A model generated the notes under the pieces. The model had not been told where the DNA came from. It did not search any database and worked only from the letters and a program-made list of their open reading frames with translations. A stretch of DNA of 64,000 bases from Acidobacteriota bacterium (GTDB taxonomy: Bacteria > Acidobacteriota > Vicinamibacteria > Vicinamibacterales > UBA823): assembly GCA_002730525.1 (NCBI GenBank), contig PCAK01000026.1:1-64000 (forward strand), given 5' to 3'. The position numbers and the translations under genes were made by a program. This document shows, piece by piece, positions 36,739-47,173 of this stretch; the first letter of the stretch is position 1, and each line of letters starts with the position of its first letter.

Positions 36739-39700
36739 ATGCAACTGCAGCACCTCGAAATCTCAGGCTTCAAGAGCTTCCCCGACCGGTCCCAGCTGGA
36801 GTTCGACCACGGCGTAACCGCGATTGTCGGACCCAACGGCTGTGGCAAGAGCAACGTGGTCGATGCCATCACCTGGGTGCTGGGGGAGCAGAGCGCGAAG
36901 AGCCTCCGGGGCGACCGGATGGAGGACGTGATCTTCAGCGGCAGCGACGGGCGCAAACCGACGGGCTCCGCCGAGGTCAAGATAATGCTTCGCGGTGTCA
37001 CGGTCGCCCGGATCGGCAGCACGAATGGGCGCCATGGAGCGAGCAGGCGCGGCACTTCGAATGGCAACGGTCACGGCAATGGCAACGGTAGCGGTGCCGC
37101 CGAGCCCGCCGTCCCGGCCGACGCCGTGCTCGAAGAGGTGGCCGTCGAACTCGCGATCGATCCCGGATCCGACGAGGAACTCGAGACCGACGAGGCACCG
37201 CCCCGGGTCGCGCGCGACGTGGAAGTGTCTCGCCGCCTGTATCGATCGGGTGAGAGCGAGTATCTGATCGACGGCAAGGTCTGCCGGCTTCGCGACGTCC
37301 AGGATCTGCTGATGGATGCCGGCGTCGGCATCAAAGCCTACGCCGTCATCGAGCAAGGGAAGATCGGCCAGATTCTCAGCGCTCGGCCGAATGATCGGCG
37401 CCAGTTGATCGAGGAGGCGGCGGGTGTCACGAAGTACAAGACCCGCCGCCACGCCGCCGAACTGAAGCTCGAGGCGGCCCGGCAGAACCTGACACGGGTC
37501 GACGACATCGTCTACGAGGTCGACAAGCAGCGCAATGCCCTGAAGCGCCAGTCGGCGAAGGCCCGCCGCTATCAGCGGCTGCGCGACGAGTTGCGCCGGT
37601 GGGAGAAGGTCTCGTTCGCGCGCCGCCATCACACACTCGCGCTGGCCATCGATACCGCCGACGCTCAACTCGCCGGAGTTCGCGCCACCGAGCAGGGCAC
37701 GGCCGCGCGGCTGGCCGAGGTCGAGGCGCGCCAGGAACGCTTGTGGATCGAGTTGACCGAGGCCGAGACCCGCGCGACCTCGACTCGCGACGCCGCGCAT
37801 GGCCGTGAACTCGAGATCGATCGACGCCAGCAACAGTTGAAGTTCGATGGCCACCAGGTCGCCGAGTTGGGCACGCTCGCCGAGCAGATTCGCGCCGAAT
37901 TGAAGACCCTCGACGCGCGCCGTGGGCCGGCGCGCGAAGCGATTGCCCGGGGGCGCGCCGAGGCTGGCGGAGCCGCGACCGAGCGGGGCCAGGCGGAGCA
38001 CACGATGGCGTCCGAGGAGACCCGGTATGCGGCGGCGCGTCGCGACGTCGAAGGGCTCGAGGGCGATGTCGAGGCGGCGCGAAGTGAAGTGTTCGCCGCG
38101 ATCAATGCGGCGACTGCGCTTCGCCACGCCGCCGAGCACGCGACCAGCGCGGGTGAGCGAGTCTCGGCCGAGTTGGCCAAGCTCGACATCGAGTTCTCCG
38201 AACTCGACGTCGAACAGGCTCATCTCGAGACCTCTCGACGGTCGGCGTCGACCGACCGCGAGGCCTCACGGTCCGAGTTGGCTCGGCTGAGCGAGACCCA
38301 CACCGTGTGCCGGCAGGAGCTGGAAGGTCTACAGCGCGATCAGGCGGGTGTCGCGGAGTCGGCCCGTGTGGGGGAGCGGGAGTTGGCCGGCCTGGCCGCG
38401 CGGCTGAAGTCCCTGGAGGAACTGGAGGCGGCTCGCGCCGGGTACGGCGACGCTGCGCGGCTCCTGCTGGCCGAGTCGAACGGGAACATCAGTCACATGG
38501 GCTCCGTGGCGGATCATCTCGAGGTCGACGCGCGCTACGAGCTGGCCGTCGAGGCGTGTCTGGGCGACTTGCTGCAGCGCGTCGTGGTTCCGCGTCACGA
38601 GCACGCCGCGGAAGGGCTCAGGTTCGTTCGGGACCGCGACGCCGGACGGTGCGGATTCCTGGTGGTCGAGCGCAACGGCGGCGGCGGCGATGCGCCGGTC
38701 GCCGAGGTGGAGCCGGACGCGCCCGCGGGGTTGGTGCCGGTGGCATCGATCGTTCGGGTCAGTGGACCGTACGCGCCGGCCGTCCGTGCGGCTATCGGGC
38801 AGGCCTATGTCGCGACCTCGCTAGACCAGGCATCCCAGGTAGCGCCGACGGTGCTTGGGCCGATCGCGACCCTTGCCGGGGAGGTCGTGCGCGGCGCTCA
38901 CCTCGTGTCTGGCGGCGTCAAGGCCGAGGCTCGAGGAATCCTTGCCACCAAACGAGAGATCAAGTCCCTGCGTGAGGCCATTACCGAGAAGCGGGCTCAG
39001 GTCGAGTCTTCCGCCCGGAGGCTGGATGAACTGGCGCGGGCCGTCGAGGCCGCGATTGGGGTACTGGACGCGCTCGGCGAAGAACGGCAGGCTCACGAGA
39101 AGGTGGGGTTGGAGCTGGACCTCCGGCTGGCGGCCCTCGGAGACGACGCCACACGGCTCACCAGGAAGCGCGAGTTGCTCGACGCCGAGCGGCGGCGAGC
39201 CGACGAAGAATGCAAGGTCCTGGAGGCGCGCCACGAGGAGGCACATGCCTCCATCGCGAAGATCGATGGCGAGCAACATGCCGCCGACGGACGGCTCGCT
39301 GGAGCGCAGCGTCAGCTCTTCGACACGCGATCGTCGATCGAATCGATGGGGCAGCGCTTCGCCGACGCCAAGGCCTTGCACGCGCGCCTTGTCGAGCGCG
39401 CCGCGTCTGTCGCGGCCGACGTGAAGCGTCTCGAGGATGCGTCGGCGGAGTTGGAGGCGAGGGTCACGAGCCGCCAGGACGACCTCTCGCACGCCGACAG
39501 CCGACGCCAGTCGCTGCAGGTCCAGATCGAAGAGTCCAGGCAGCGGCTCGACCGAGACGTTGGCGAACTGGAGACCCTTCGGGCCGATGTGCGGTCGGCC
39601 GACGAGCGGCTGACGGAGTTGCGGGGCCGGGTCGAGGGTGAGGACGCCACGGTGCGGTCGGTGCGCACCGCGCTCGAGGAGGTCAGGGCCAGGGTTGGCC

Positions 39701-40605
39701 GTCTCGAAGTCGCGCAGGCGACCGCGCAGGCGGACCTCACGCACCTGGCGGCGGCGTGCCTGGAGGCCGTGCAGGCGGATCTGCCGTCGGTGATCGCGGA
39801 GGTGGAGCAACTCGAACGTGACGGCAAGATCGAGATCGACGCGGCCCTCGGTTCCGCGCTGGCCTCTCAGGACGCTGACGCCGATGCTGATGCTGATGCT
39901 GATACCGAAGCCGAAGCTTCCGCCGATGGCGACGCGCAGCCCGCGGAGCCGCCCGCCGGTCCGTCTTCGCCGGACGACGTCATCGCCGAGTTGAAGGCGA
40001 AGATCGAGCGCCTGGGCGCCGTCAACATGATGGCGATCGAGCAGTTCGACGAGTTGGACAGCCGCTATGCGTATCTGACGACGCAGCGAAAGGATCTGCT
40101 CGATTCGATCGCAGCGACGACCGAGGCGATCCGGCGGATCAACAAGACGACGGTCGAGCGGTTCCGCACCGCGTTCGACGCCATCAATACGCACTACCAG
40201 AAGATGTTCTCCACGCTGTTCGGCGGCGGCCAGGCGGGGCTGGTGTTGCTCGATGAGGATGACCTCCTCGAAAGCGGCATCGACATCATCGCCCAGCCTC
40301 CGGGCAAGCGCCTTCAGAGCGTGCAGTTGCTCTCGGGCGGCGAGAAAGCACTCTCGGCGATGGCGCTCATGTTTGCGATCTTCAAGTACAAGCCGAGTCC
40401 GTTCTGTCTGCTCGACGAAATTGATGCGCCGCTCGACGATATCAACATCGGCCGGTTCGTGGAGATGCTTCGTGGCATGCTCGACGAGACGCAGTTCGTG
40501 CTCATCACGCACAACCGCAGGACGATGGAGATCGCGGACCGACTCTACGGCGTCACGATGGAAGAGCCCGGCGTGTCGAAACTGATCTCCGTCCAGCTCC
40601 ACTGA
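36739..40605 (+). CDS. smc: Chromosome segregation ATPase SMC
   Basis: This 1288-residue condensin subunit has Walker A GPNGCGKS (31-38), long coiled coils, a hinge (~575-735), and the C-terminal signature LLSGGEKALSAMALMFAI with Walker B CLLDEIDAPLDD. It folds and separates sister chromosomes with ScpA/ScpB. Two unusual insertions occur: a Gly/Asn/Ser-rich then acidic stretch at ~88-158 in the ATPase head before VSRRLYRSGESEYLI, and a (Asp-Ala)n run at ~1045-1055 before the C-terminal head. ATG 36739 gives the conserved MQLQHLEISGFKSF start. Confidence 0.95.
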   Translation: MQLQHLEISGFKSFPDRSQLEFDHGVTAIVGPNGCGKSNVVDAITWVLGEQSAKSLRGDRMEDVIFSGSDGRKPTGSAEVKIMLRGVTVARIGSTNGRHGASRRGTSNGNGHGNGNGSGAAEPAVPADAVLEEVAVELAIDPGSDEELETDEAPPRVARDVEVSRRLYRSGESEYLIDGKVCRLRDVQDLLMDAGVGIKAYAVIEQGKIGQILSARPNDRRQLIEEAAGVTKYKTRRHAAELKLEAARQNLTRVDDIVYEVDKQRNALKRQSAKARRYQRLRDELRRWEKVSFARRHHTLALAIDTADAQLAGVRATEQGTAARLAEVEARQERLWIELTEAETRATSTRDAAHGRELEIDRRQQQLKFDGHQVAELGTLAEQIRAELKTLDARRGPAREAIARGRAEAGGAATERGQAEHTMASEETRYAAARRDVEGLEGDVEAARSEVFAAINAATALRHAAEHATSAGERVSAELAKLDIEFSELDVEQAHLETSRRSASTDREASRSELARLSETHTVCRQELEGLQRDQAGVAESARVGERELAGLAARLKSLEELEAARAGYGDAARLLLAESNGNISHMGSVADHLEVDARYELAVEACLGDLLQRVVVPRHEHAAEGLRFVRDRDAGRCGFLVVERNGGGGDAPVAEVEPDAPAGLVPVASIVRVSGPYAPAVRAAIGQAYVATSLDQASQVAPTVLGPIATLAGEVVRGAHLVSGGVKAEARGILATKREIKSLREAITEKRAQVESSARRLDELARAVEAAIGVLDALGEERQAHEKVGLELDLRLAALGDDATRLTRKRELLDAERRRADEECKVLEARHEEAHASIAKIDGEQHAADGRLAGAQRQLFDTRSSIESMGQRFADAKALHARLVERAASVAADVKRLEDASAELEARVTSRQDDLSHADSRRQSLQVQIEESRQRLDRDVGELETLRADVRSADERLTELRGRVEGEDATVRSVRTALEEVRARVGRLEVAQATAQADLTHLAAACLEAVQADLPSVIAEVEQLERDGKIEIDAALGSALASQDADADADADADTEAEASADGDAQPAEPPAGPSSPDDVIAELKAKIERLGAVNMMAIEQFDELDSRYAYLTTQRKDLLDSIAATTEAIRRINKTTVERFRTAFDAINTHYQKMFSTLFGGGQAGLVLLDEDDLLESGIDIIAQPPGKRLQSVQLLSGGEKALSAMALMFAIFKYKPSPFCLLDEIDAPLDDINIGRFVEMLRGMLDETQFVLITHNRRTMEIADRLYGVTMEEPGVSKLISVQLH

Positions 40606-40672
40606 ACCCGACGCCGGTTGTCGGTCCGCGCCGTGCGCGCACGGTGAGCCCGCCACCGTTGCGACCAGTGCC

Positions 40673-41797
40673 GTGAACGAAGGCAAGGCGACCCGGTATC
40701 ACCGGCTACGCCGGCGCGGCACGCTGACGTCACTCGGCGTCAGCGTGCTGCTGTTCGCAGCGATGCTGCTGACTGGCGCGTCGGCCGCGCTGCGCGACCT
40801 CGTCGCGCGCCCCGATGGGGACGTGGCGCTCTCCGGGGTCGCCGTGTATACCGCCTGCTTGATCCTGTGTCACGAACTGGTGATTCTCCCGGTACGGCTC
40901 TGGATCGCGCGCGTGGAGCGCCGGTACCGGCCGGCGACGCCTTCGCCGGCTTCGCCGATCGACTACCTGAAGGCGTCGGGGGGGCTGCTCGCCGCCGGAC
41001 CACTTGGCGCGACGGTGCTGTACGCCGTCATCGAGTCCTGGCCGACGCGATGGTGGCTGGTGATGGGCGCGGTGTTCACCTTGACCGTGGTGGGCGTGGT
41101 GAAGGCGGTGCCGGCCGTGATGTCTCGGCTCTCCACCCTGACGCCACTGGCGCGGCCCGAGCTGCGGGATCGTCTGAAGCGACTGGCGGCGAGGGCCGGC
41201 GCACCCGATGTCGAGGTTCAGGCGCTTGACCCGCGCGGGTTGGGCAAACCCGCGAACGCGGCCGTGGTCGGCGTCGGGGAGAACCGGCGCGTACTGCTTT
41301 CCGAAGCGCTCGTCGCCGGCTATTCAGATGACGAGATCGAGGTCGTCATTGCGCACGAACTGGGACATCACCTGCACGGTGACATCTGGAAGGGACTCGC
41401 CTCGGACGTCGCGACGATTCTGGTGGGTTGCTTCGCCGCGTCGCATGCGCTGCTGGTGCTGGGCCCGTCGGTCGGTCTGTCTGGCTCCAACGACCCGGCG
41501 GGGCTCCCGCTCGTGCTGCTCGCCGGTGGGGCAGGCGTACTGGTGATGGCGCCGTTGGGCAATCTGCTGTCTCGCCACCACGAACGACGGGCCGACCGAT
41601 TCGCGCTCGAACTGACGCGCAACCCCGAGGCGTTCATTTCGGCGATGCGACGCCTCGGTGAGGAGCATCTGGCCGAGCGCCCGTCGCGCTGGCTGGCGTG
41701 GTTGTCCTATGCTCATCCGCCAGTGCACGAACGAATCGCGGCTGCCGGGATGCTGGCCGAGGTGTGGAGCCGTGCGGTGCGGGCCGAACCACGCTGA
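40673..41797 (+). CDS. M48-family membrane zinc metalloprotease
   Basis: The 374-residue product has about five membrane helices and the zinc site HELGHH with the third ligand in HHERRADRFAL. It resembles Ste24/HtpX-type proteases that cut membrane or CAAX-like substrates. The start GTG 40673 has no strong ribosome binding site. The gene follows smc and is convergent with pnp. The substrate is unknown. Confidence 0.85.
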   Translation: MNEGKATRYHRLRRRGTLTSLGVSVLLFAAMLLTGASAALRDLVARPDGDVALSGVAVYTACLILCHELVILPVRLWIARVERRYRPATPSPASPIDYLKASGGLLAAGPLGATVLYAVIESWPTRWWLVMGAVFTLTVVGVVKAVPAVMSRLSTLTPLARPELRDRLKRLAARAGAPDVEVQALDPRGLGKPANAAVVGVGENRRVLLSEALVAGYSDDEIEVVIAHELGHHLHGDIWKGLASDVATILVGCFAASHALLVLGPSVGLSGSNDPAGLPLVLLAGGAGVLVMAPLGNLLSRHHERRADRFALELTRNPEAFISAMRRLGEEHLAERPSRWLAWLSYAHPPVHERIAAAGMLAEVWSRAVRAEPR

Positions 41798-41857
41798 CAT
41801 GGGTTCGGCCCGCCGACGGCGAACGCGGCGTCAGCCGCGCTTGACCGGTTGAGGATC

Positions 41858-43975
<2,118 letters not shown>

Positions 43976-44072
43976 CAGTTTCGTCGCCTCGGATGGTGTG
44001 GTCGGCGAGCCGCGCCGCCATCGTGGATCTGGCGGGTGGATGGGGGGACTATCCAGCTACCCGTGTTCGAGC

Positions 44073-44342
44073 CTACTTGCGGATACCCAGCCGCTGGATC
44101 AATTCCGTGTAGCGCTTGGAGTCCTTGCGCTTCAGGTAATCCAGCAAGCGTCGACGCTGTCCGACGAGCTTGAGCAGGCCCCGCCGCGAATGGTGATCCT
44201 TCGCGTGTACCTTGAAGTGCTCGGTCAGGTAGCTGATCCGATCGCTGAGGAGAGCAACCTGTACTTCGGGTGACCCAGTATCGCTGTCGTGGGTCCGATA
44301 GGAACCGATCACATCCGTCTTTCGCTCCCGCTGCAGAGTCAC
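44073..44342 (-). CDS. rpsO: 30S ribosomal protein S15 (uS15)
   Basis: The product is the canonical 89 residues, with [20 protein letters not shown] and [21 protein letters not shown]15 binds 16S helices 20-22. The start is GTG 44342, supported by GGAGG a few bases upstream. Confidence 0.97.
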   Translation of the reverse strand: MTLQRERKTDVIGSYRTHDSDTGSPEVQVALLSDRISYLTEHFKVHAKDHHSRRGLLKLVGQRRRLLDYLKRKDSKRYTELIQRLGIRK

Positions 44343-44448
44343 GTCTCTACCTCCACGTACGGCCCAGGGTGAGAGCTTGCGGGCCTACGCGCCCGCTCCA
44401 GGCCGCCGTTGCTGTCTCTGGCTTCTGCTCATCTATGAACCACTAATG

Positions 44449-45363
44449 TTAGACCAGAACAACCCGTGGATGCAAAGCGCCGTTTCGGGCTTCCGCGAGG
44501 GCGACGAGTTGCCCGGTGTCGTCGAGCAGGCGCATCCGATCCGCTGGTGGTTCGACGGCCACGCCGACCTCCGCGAGGTCCGAGCGCCCGATCGGCTGGC
44601 CGTGCACCGCGCGCTGCCGGCCCCGGCTCGTGAGCGTCGCCGCCGGCCATTCCGGGAGCAGCCGAGACAGTGGCACCAGCCGCTCGTCGACGAGGGTAGT
44701 CGGCAGGCCCTCGCGGTCCATGGGTACGGCCAGCGTCAGGTCGAAGGCGCCGGATCGCGTGCGGCGCAACGCCTCGAGGTGGGCGCCACAGCCCAGGGCC
44801 TCTCCGATGTCGTTCGCCAGCGATCGGACGTAGAAGCCAGCCGAGCATTCGAGAGCCAGGCGGAGCCGGCCGTCGGCCAACTCCAGCAGTTCCAGCCGGC
44901 CGACGGCGACCGGCACGAGTGCCGGGGTAATCGGCCGGCCCTGTCGCGCGAGGGCATAGGCGCGCGTGCCCTCGATCTTCTTGGCCGAGAACTGCGGCGG
45001 ACGCTGTTCGAAGTGACCGCGAAAGAGTGTCAGCACCGACTCGACCGCCGCCGCCTCCACGTCGCGCGCCGGGGTCGGGCTGGCGTCGCGGGCCGGTTCG
45101 ATCGGCGTGCCGAGCGCATCGTAGGTGTCGGTGGAGACGCCGAGCCGGATCGTCGCCGTGTAGGCCTTCGAATCGCTCGAGAGAAACTGGGCGAGCCGGG
45201 TCGCGCGGCCGACGACGAGTGCGAGGACTCCCGTGGCCAGCGGGTCCAGTGTGCCGGTATGGCCGATTCGCTTGATTCGGAGCGCGCGCCGTGCCCAGGC
45301 CACGACGTCATGCGACGTCGGGCCGCTCGGCTTGTCGACAACCAGGACGCCGTCCATCGTCAT
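44449..45363 (-). CDS. truB: tRNA pseudouridine(55) synthase
   Basis: The 304-residue product has the TruB motifs GVLVVDKPSGPTSHDVV and GHTGTLDPLATGVL, the latter with the catalytic aspartate, and a C-terminal PUA-like domain. It makes the T-loop pseudouridine of tRNA. It belongs to the nusA-infB-rbfA operon. Confidence 0.96.
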   Translation of the reverse strand: MTMDGVLVVDKPSGPTSHDVVAWARRALRIKRIGHTGTLDPLATGVLALVVGRATRLAQFLSSDSKAYTATIRLGVSTDTYDALGTPIEPARDASPTPARDVEAAAVESVLTLFRGHFEQRPPQFSAKKIEGTRAYALARQGRPITPALVPVAVGRLELLELADGRLRLALECSAGFYVRSLANDIGEALGCGAHLEALRRTRSGAFDLTLAVPMDREGLPTTLVDERLVPLSRLLPEWPAATLTSRGRQRAVHGQPIGRSDLAEVGVAVEPPADRMRLLDDTGQLVALAEARNGALHPRVVLV

Positions 45364-45381
45364 CCGTGTGCCGGGGTGCCC

Positions 45382-46404
45382 CTACGTGCCCATCGAGCGG
45401 TCGCCGTCGCCTGCCGTCGCGGCTCCTGCGTTCACAGCCGCCACGACCCGCGTGACGAGAGCGTCGCACGCATCCGGCGCGCTCGACTCGAGGGTGCAGC
45501 CGGCCGCGTTCCTGTGGCCACCACCACCGAACGTGCCCGCGACGGCTCTGACATCCACGTCGCCCTTCGAGCGCAGGCTGACACGAATCGGCTCACCGGC
45601 TGCCGTCTTGAACAGGACCACGGCCTGCACGGTGCGCGAGGCCAGCGGCAGGTTGACGAGACCCTCGAGGTCGTCGAGGGTCGCGCCGCTTCGCGTGAGC
45701 AGCGCATCGTCGTACGCGAGCACCGCCACGCCGTCATTGCCGACGAGACGCATGTCGGTCAGCACCGCCCCCAGGACCTTCAGGCGCCCGACGCCGTACT
45801 GGTCGAACATCTGATGCGCGAGTGCCGCCGGATCCGCTCCGGCCGCCGTCAACCGGCTGCAGATGTCGAACGTCCGCGCCGAGATCGCGCCGTGGTGGAA
45901 TGAGCCCGTGTCGGTCAGGATCGCCACGTAGAGATGCCTCGCTATCTGGGCGGTGAGTGGCACGCCGAGCGCTCCGATGATGTCGTGCACGAGTTCGCCG
46001 CAGGCGGCCGCCGATTCATCAAAGTAGTTGACGTCGCCGTACAGCGTATTGCCCAGGTGATGGTCGATGTTGATTGCGAACGTGCCGTCCAGACCGGTGA
46101 GTTCCGTGCGCGCCAGCTCTCCGCACTCCATCACGATGGCCGCGTCCCACTCACCGGCGACCGTCGGTCCGATGACGATCGTGTCGACGCCCGGCAGCGC
46201 GCGACAGACCTCTGGCGGCGGGTCCGCGCTCACGACCGTGACCTGCTTGCCAAGCGCCTCGAGGGCCAACGCCATCGCCATCTGTGAGCCGACGGCGTCG
46301 CCGTCTGGCCTCGCATGTGACGCCACGATGAATCGTTCACGGGCGCCAATCGCCTCGCCCACGTCTTGCAGCGTATGGCTGGATGTCTTACTCGTCTTCG
46401 TCAT
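45382..46404 (-). CDS. nrnA: DHH-family oligoribonuclease / pAp phosphatase NrnA
   Basis: The 340-residue product has the DHH motifs SHARPDGDAVGSQ, a catalytic INIDHHLGNTLYGD and the DHHA1 motif GTFGGGGHRNAAGC. NrnA degrades nano-RNA and dephosphorylates pAp. Several ATGs are possible (46440, 46416, 46404); the last is used because it overlaps rbfA least. The location between rbfA and truB is the conserved one. Confidence 0.9.
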   Translation of the reverse strand: MTKTSKTSSHTLQDVGEAIGARERFIVASHARPDGDAVGSQMAMALALEALGKQVTVVSADPPPEVCRALPGVDTIVIGPTVAGEWDAAIVMECGELARTELTGLDGTFAINIDHHLGNTLYGDVNYFDESAAACGELVHDIIGALGVPLTAQIARHLYVAILTDTGSFHHGAISARTFDICSRLTAAGADPAALAHQMFDQYGVGRLKVLGAVLTDMRLVGNDGVAVLAYDDALLTRSGATLDDLEGLVNLPLASRTVQAVVLFKTAAGEPIRVSLRSKGDVDVRAVAGTFGGGGHRNAAGCTLESSAPDACDALVTRVVAAVNAGAATAGDGDRSMGT

Positions 46405-46801
46405 GTCCGGATTCATGATTCGCGCCAGCGTCGTCGCCATCGGCCTCGGCCTCGGGTTCGATCTGCAACTCCTCCAGCAACTGCTCGACCCGGACCTGGT
46501 GTCCGATCGATTCGTCGAAGTGAAACGTCAGCGCCGGCGTCCGTTTGAGCCGCAGCCGGCGTGCGATCTGATGCCGAAGGAACGATCCGGCGCGTTGCAG
46601 CGCACGGCTCGACTGCCGCTGTTGGGCCTCGTCGCCGAGCGTCGTGTAATACACATGAGCTTGCTGGAGGTCTGGTGTCACGCGCACTCGAGTGAGTGTC
46701 ACGAAGCCGACACCTGGGTCCTTCACGTGGCGCGCGAGCAACTCGGAGAGTTCGGCTCGAACCAGATCCGCCACCCGCTCGGGACGTGAGCCTTGGGCCA
46801 T
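46388..46801 (-). CDS. rbfA: 30S ribosome-binding factor RbfA
   Basis: The 137-residue product has the RbfA KH-like fold (RPERVADLVRAELSELLARH, VTLTRVRVTPDLQQAHVYYT) and ends with an acidic tail (EPEAEADGDDAG...DEDE). It assists 16S 5'-end maturation. The stop lies inside the start region of nrnA. Confidence 0.94.
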   Translation of the reverse strand: MAQGSRPERVADLVRAELSELLARHVKDPGVGFVTLTRVRVTPDLQQAHVYYTTLGDEAQQRQSSRALQRAGSFLRHQIARRLRLKRTPALTFHFDESIGHQVRVEQLLEELQIEPEAEADGDDAGANHESGHDEDE

Positions 46802-46816
46802 GGTCGGCTCGAGTCC

Positions 46817-47101
46817 TCAGGTGAGAAACTCGATCTGGGTGCGGGTGACCGTGCCGGGTTCCACGCGCTCGATCTCGTTCACGACCTTGGCCAGCGCCTC
46901 GTCGACGGCGGCGGTTTCGTTGCTCACCGTCACCACAGACAGCGCTGCCCGCTGCCAGAGGTCCTGATGCTCGGTTTCGGCGATCGCCACGTTGAACTTC
47001 TTCAGCCGGTCCTTCACGCGGCGCAGTACCATCCGTTTGGCCTTGAGTGACTGCGCGTCAGGCAGGTGCAGTTCGATGGTTAGCAGGCCGACGATCGACA
47101 T
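46817..47101 (-). CDS. DUF503 family protein (YlxP-like)
   Basis: The 94-residue product (VGLLTIELHLPDAQSLKAKR, DLWQRAALSVVTVSN) matches DUF503, a small ribosome-associated protein family found between infB and rbfA. ATG 47101 is chosen over 47131 because it gives the family length. Function is not settled. Confidence 0.88.
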   Translation of the reverse strand: MSIVGLLTIELHLPDAQSLKAKRMVLRRVKDRLKKFNVAIAETEHQDLWQRAALSVVTVSNETAAVDEALAKVVNEIERVEPGTVTRTQIEFLT

Positions 47102-47173
47102 GATGGGGTAGTTGCCCCGCGACGCCGCCACGCTCCGACGGCTGACCTCAGGCGTGCCGCGGCGGGGCCTTCA

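Noticed and set aside
41798-41857. Shared terminator between the M48 gene and pnp
   Set aside because: GCGGC-TGAC-GCCGC can pair, but the stem is short and no T-run follows on either strand.
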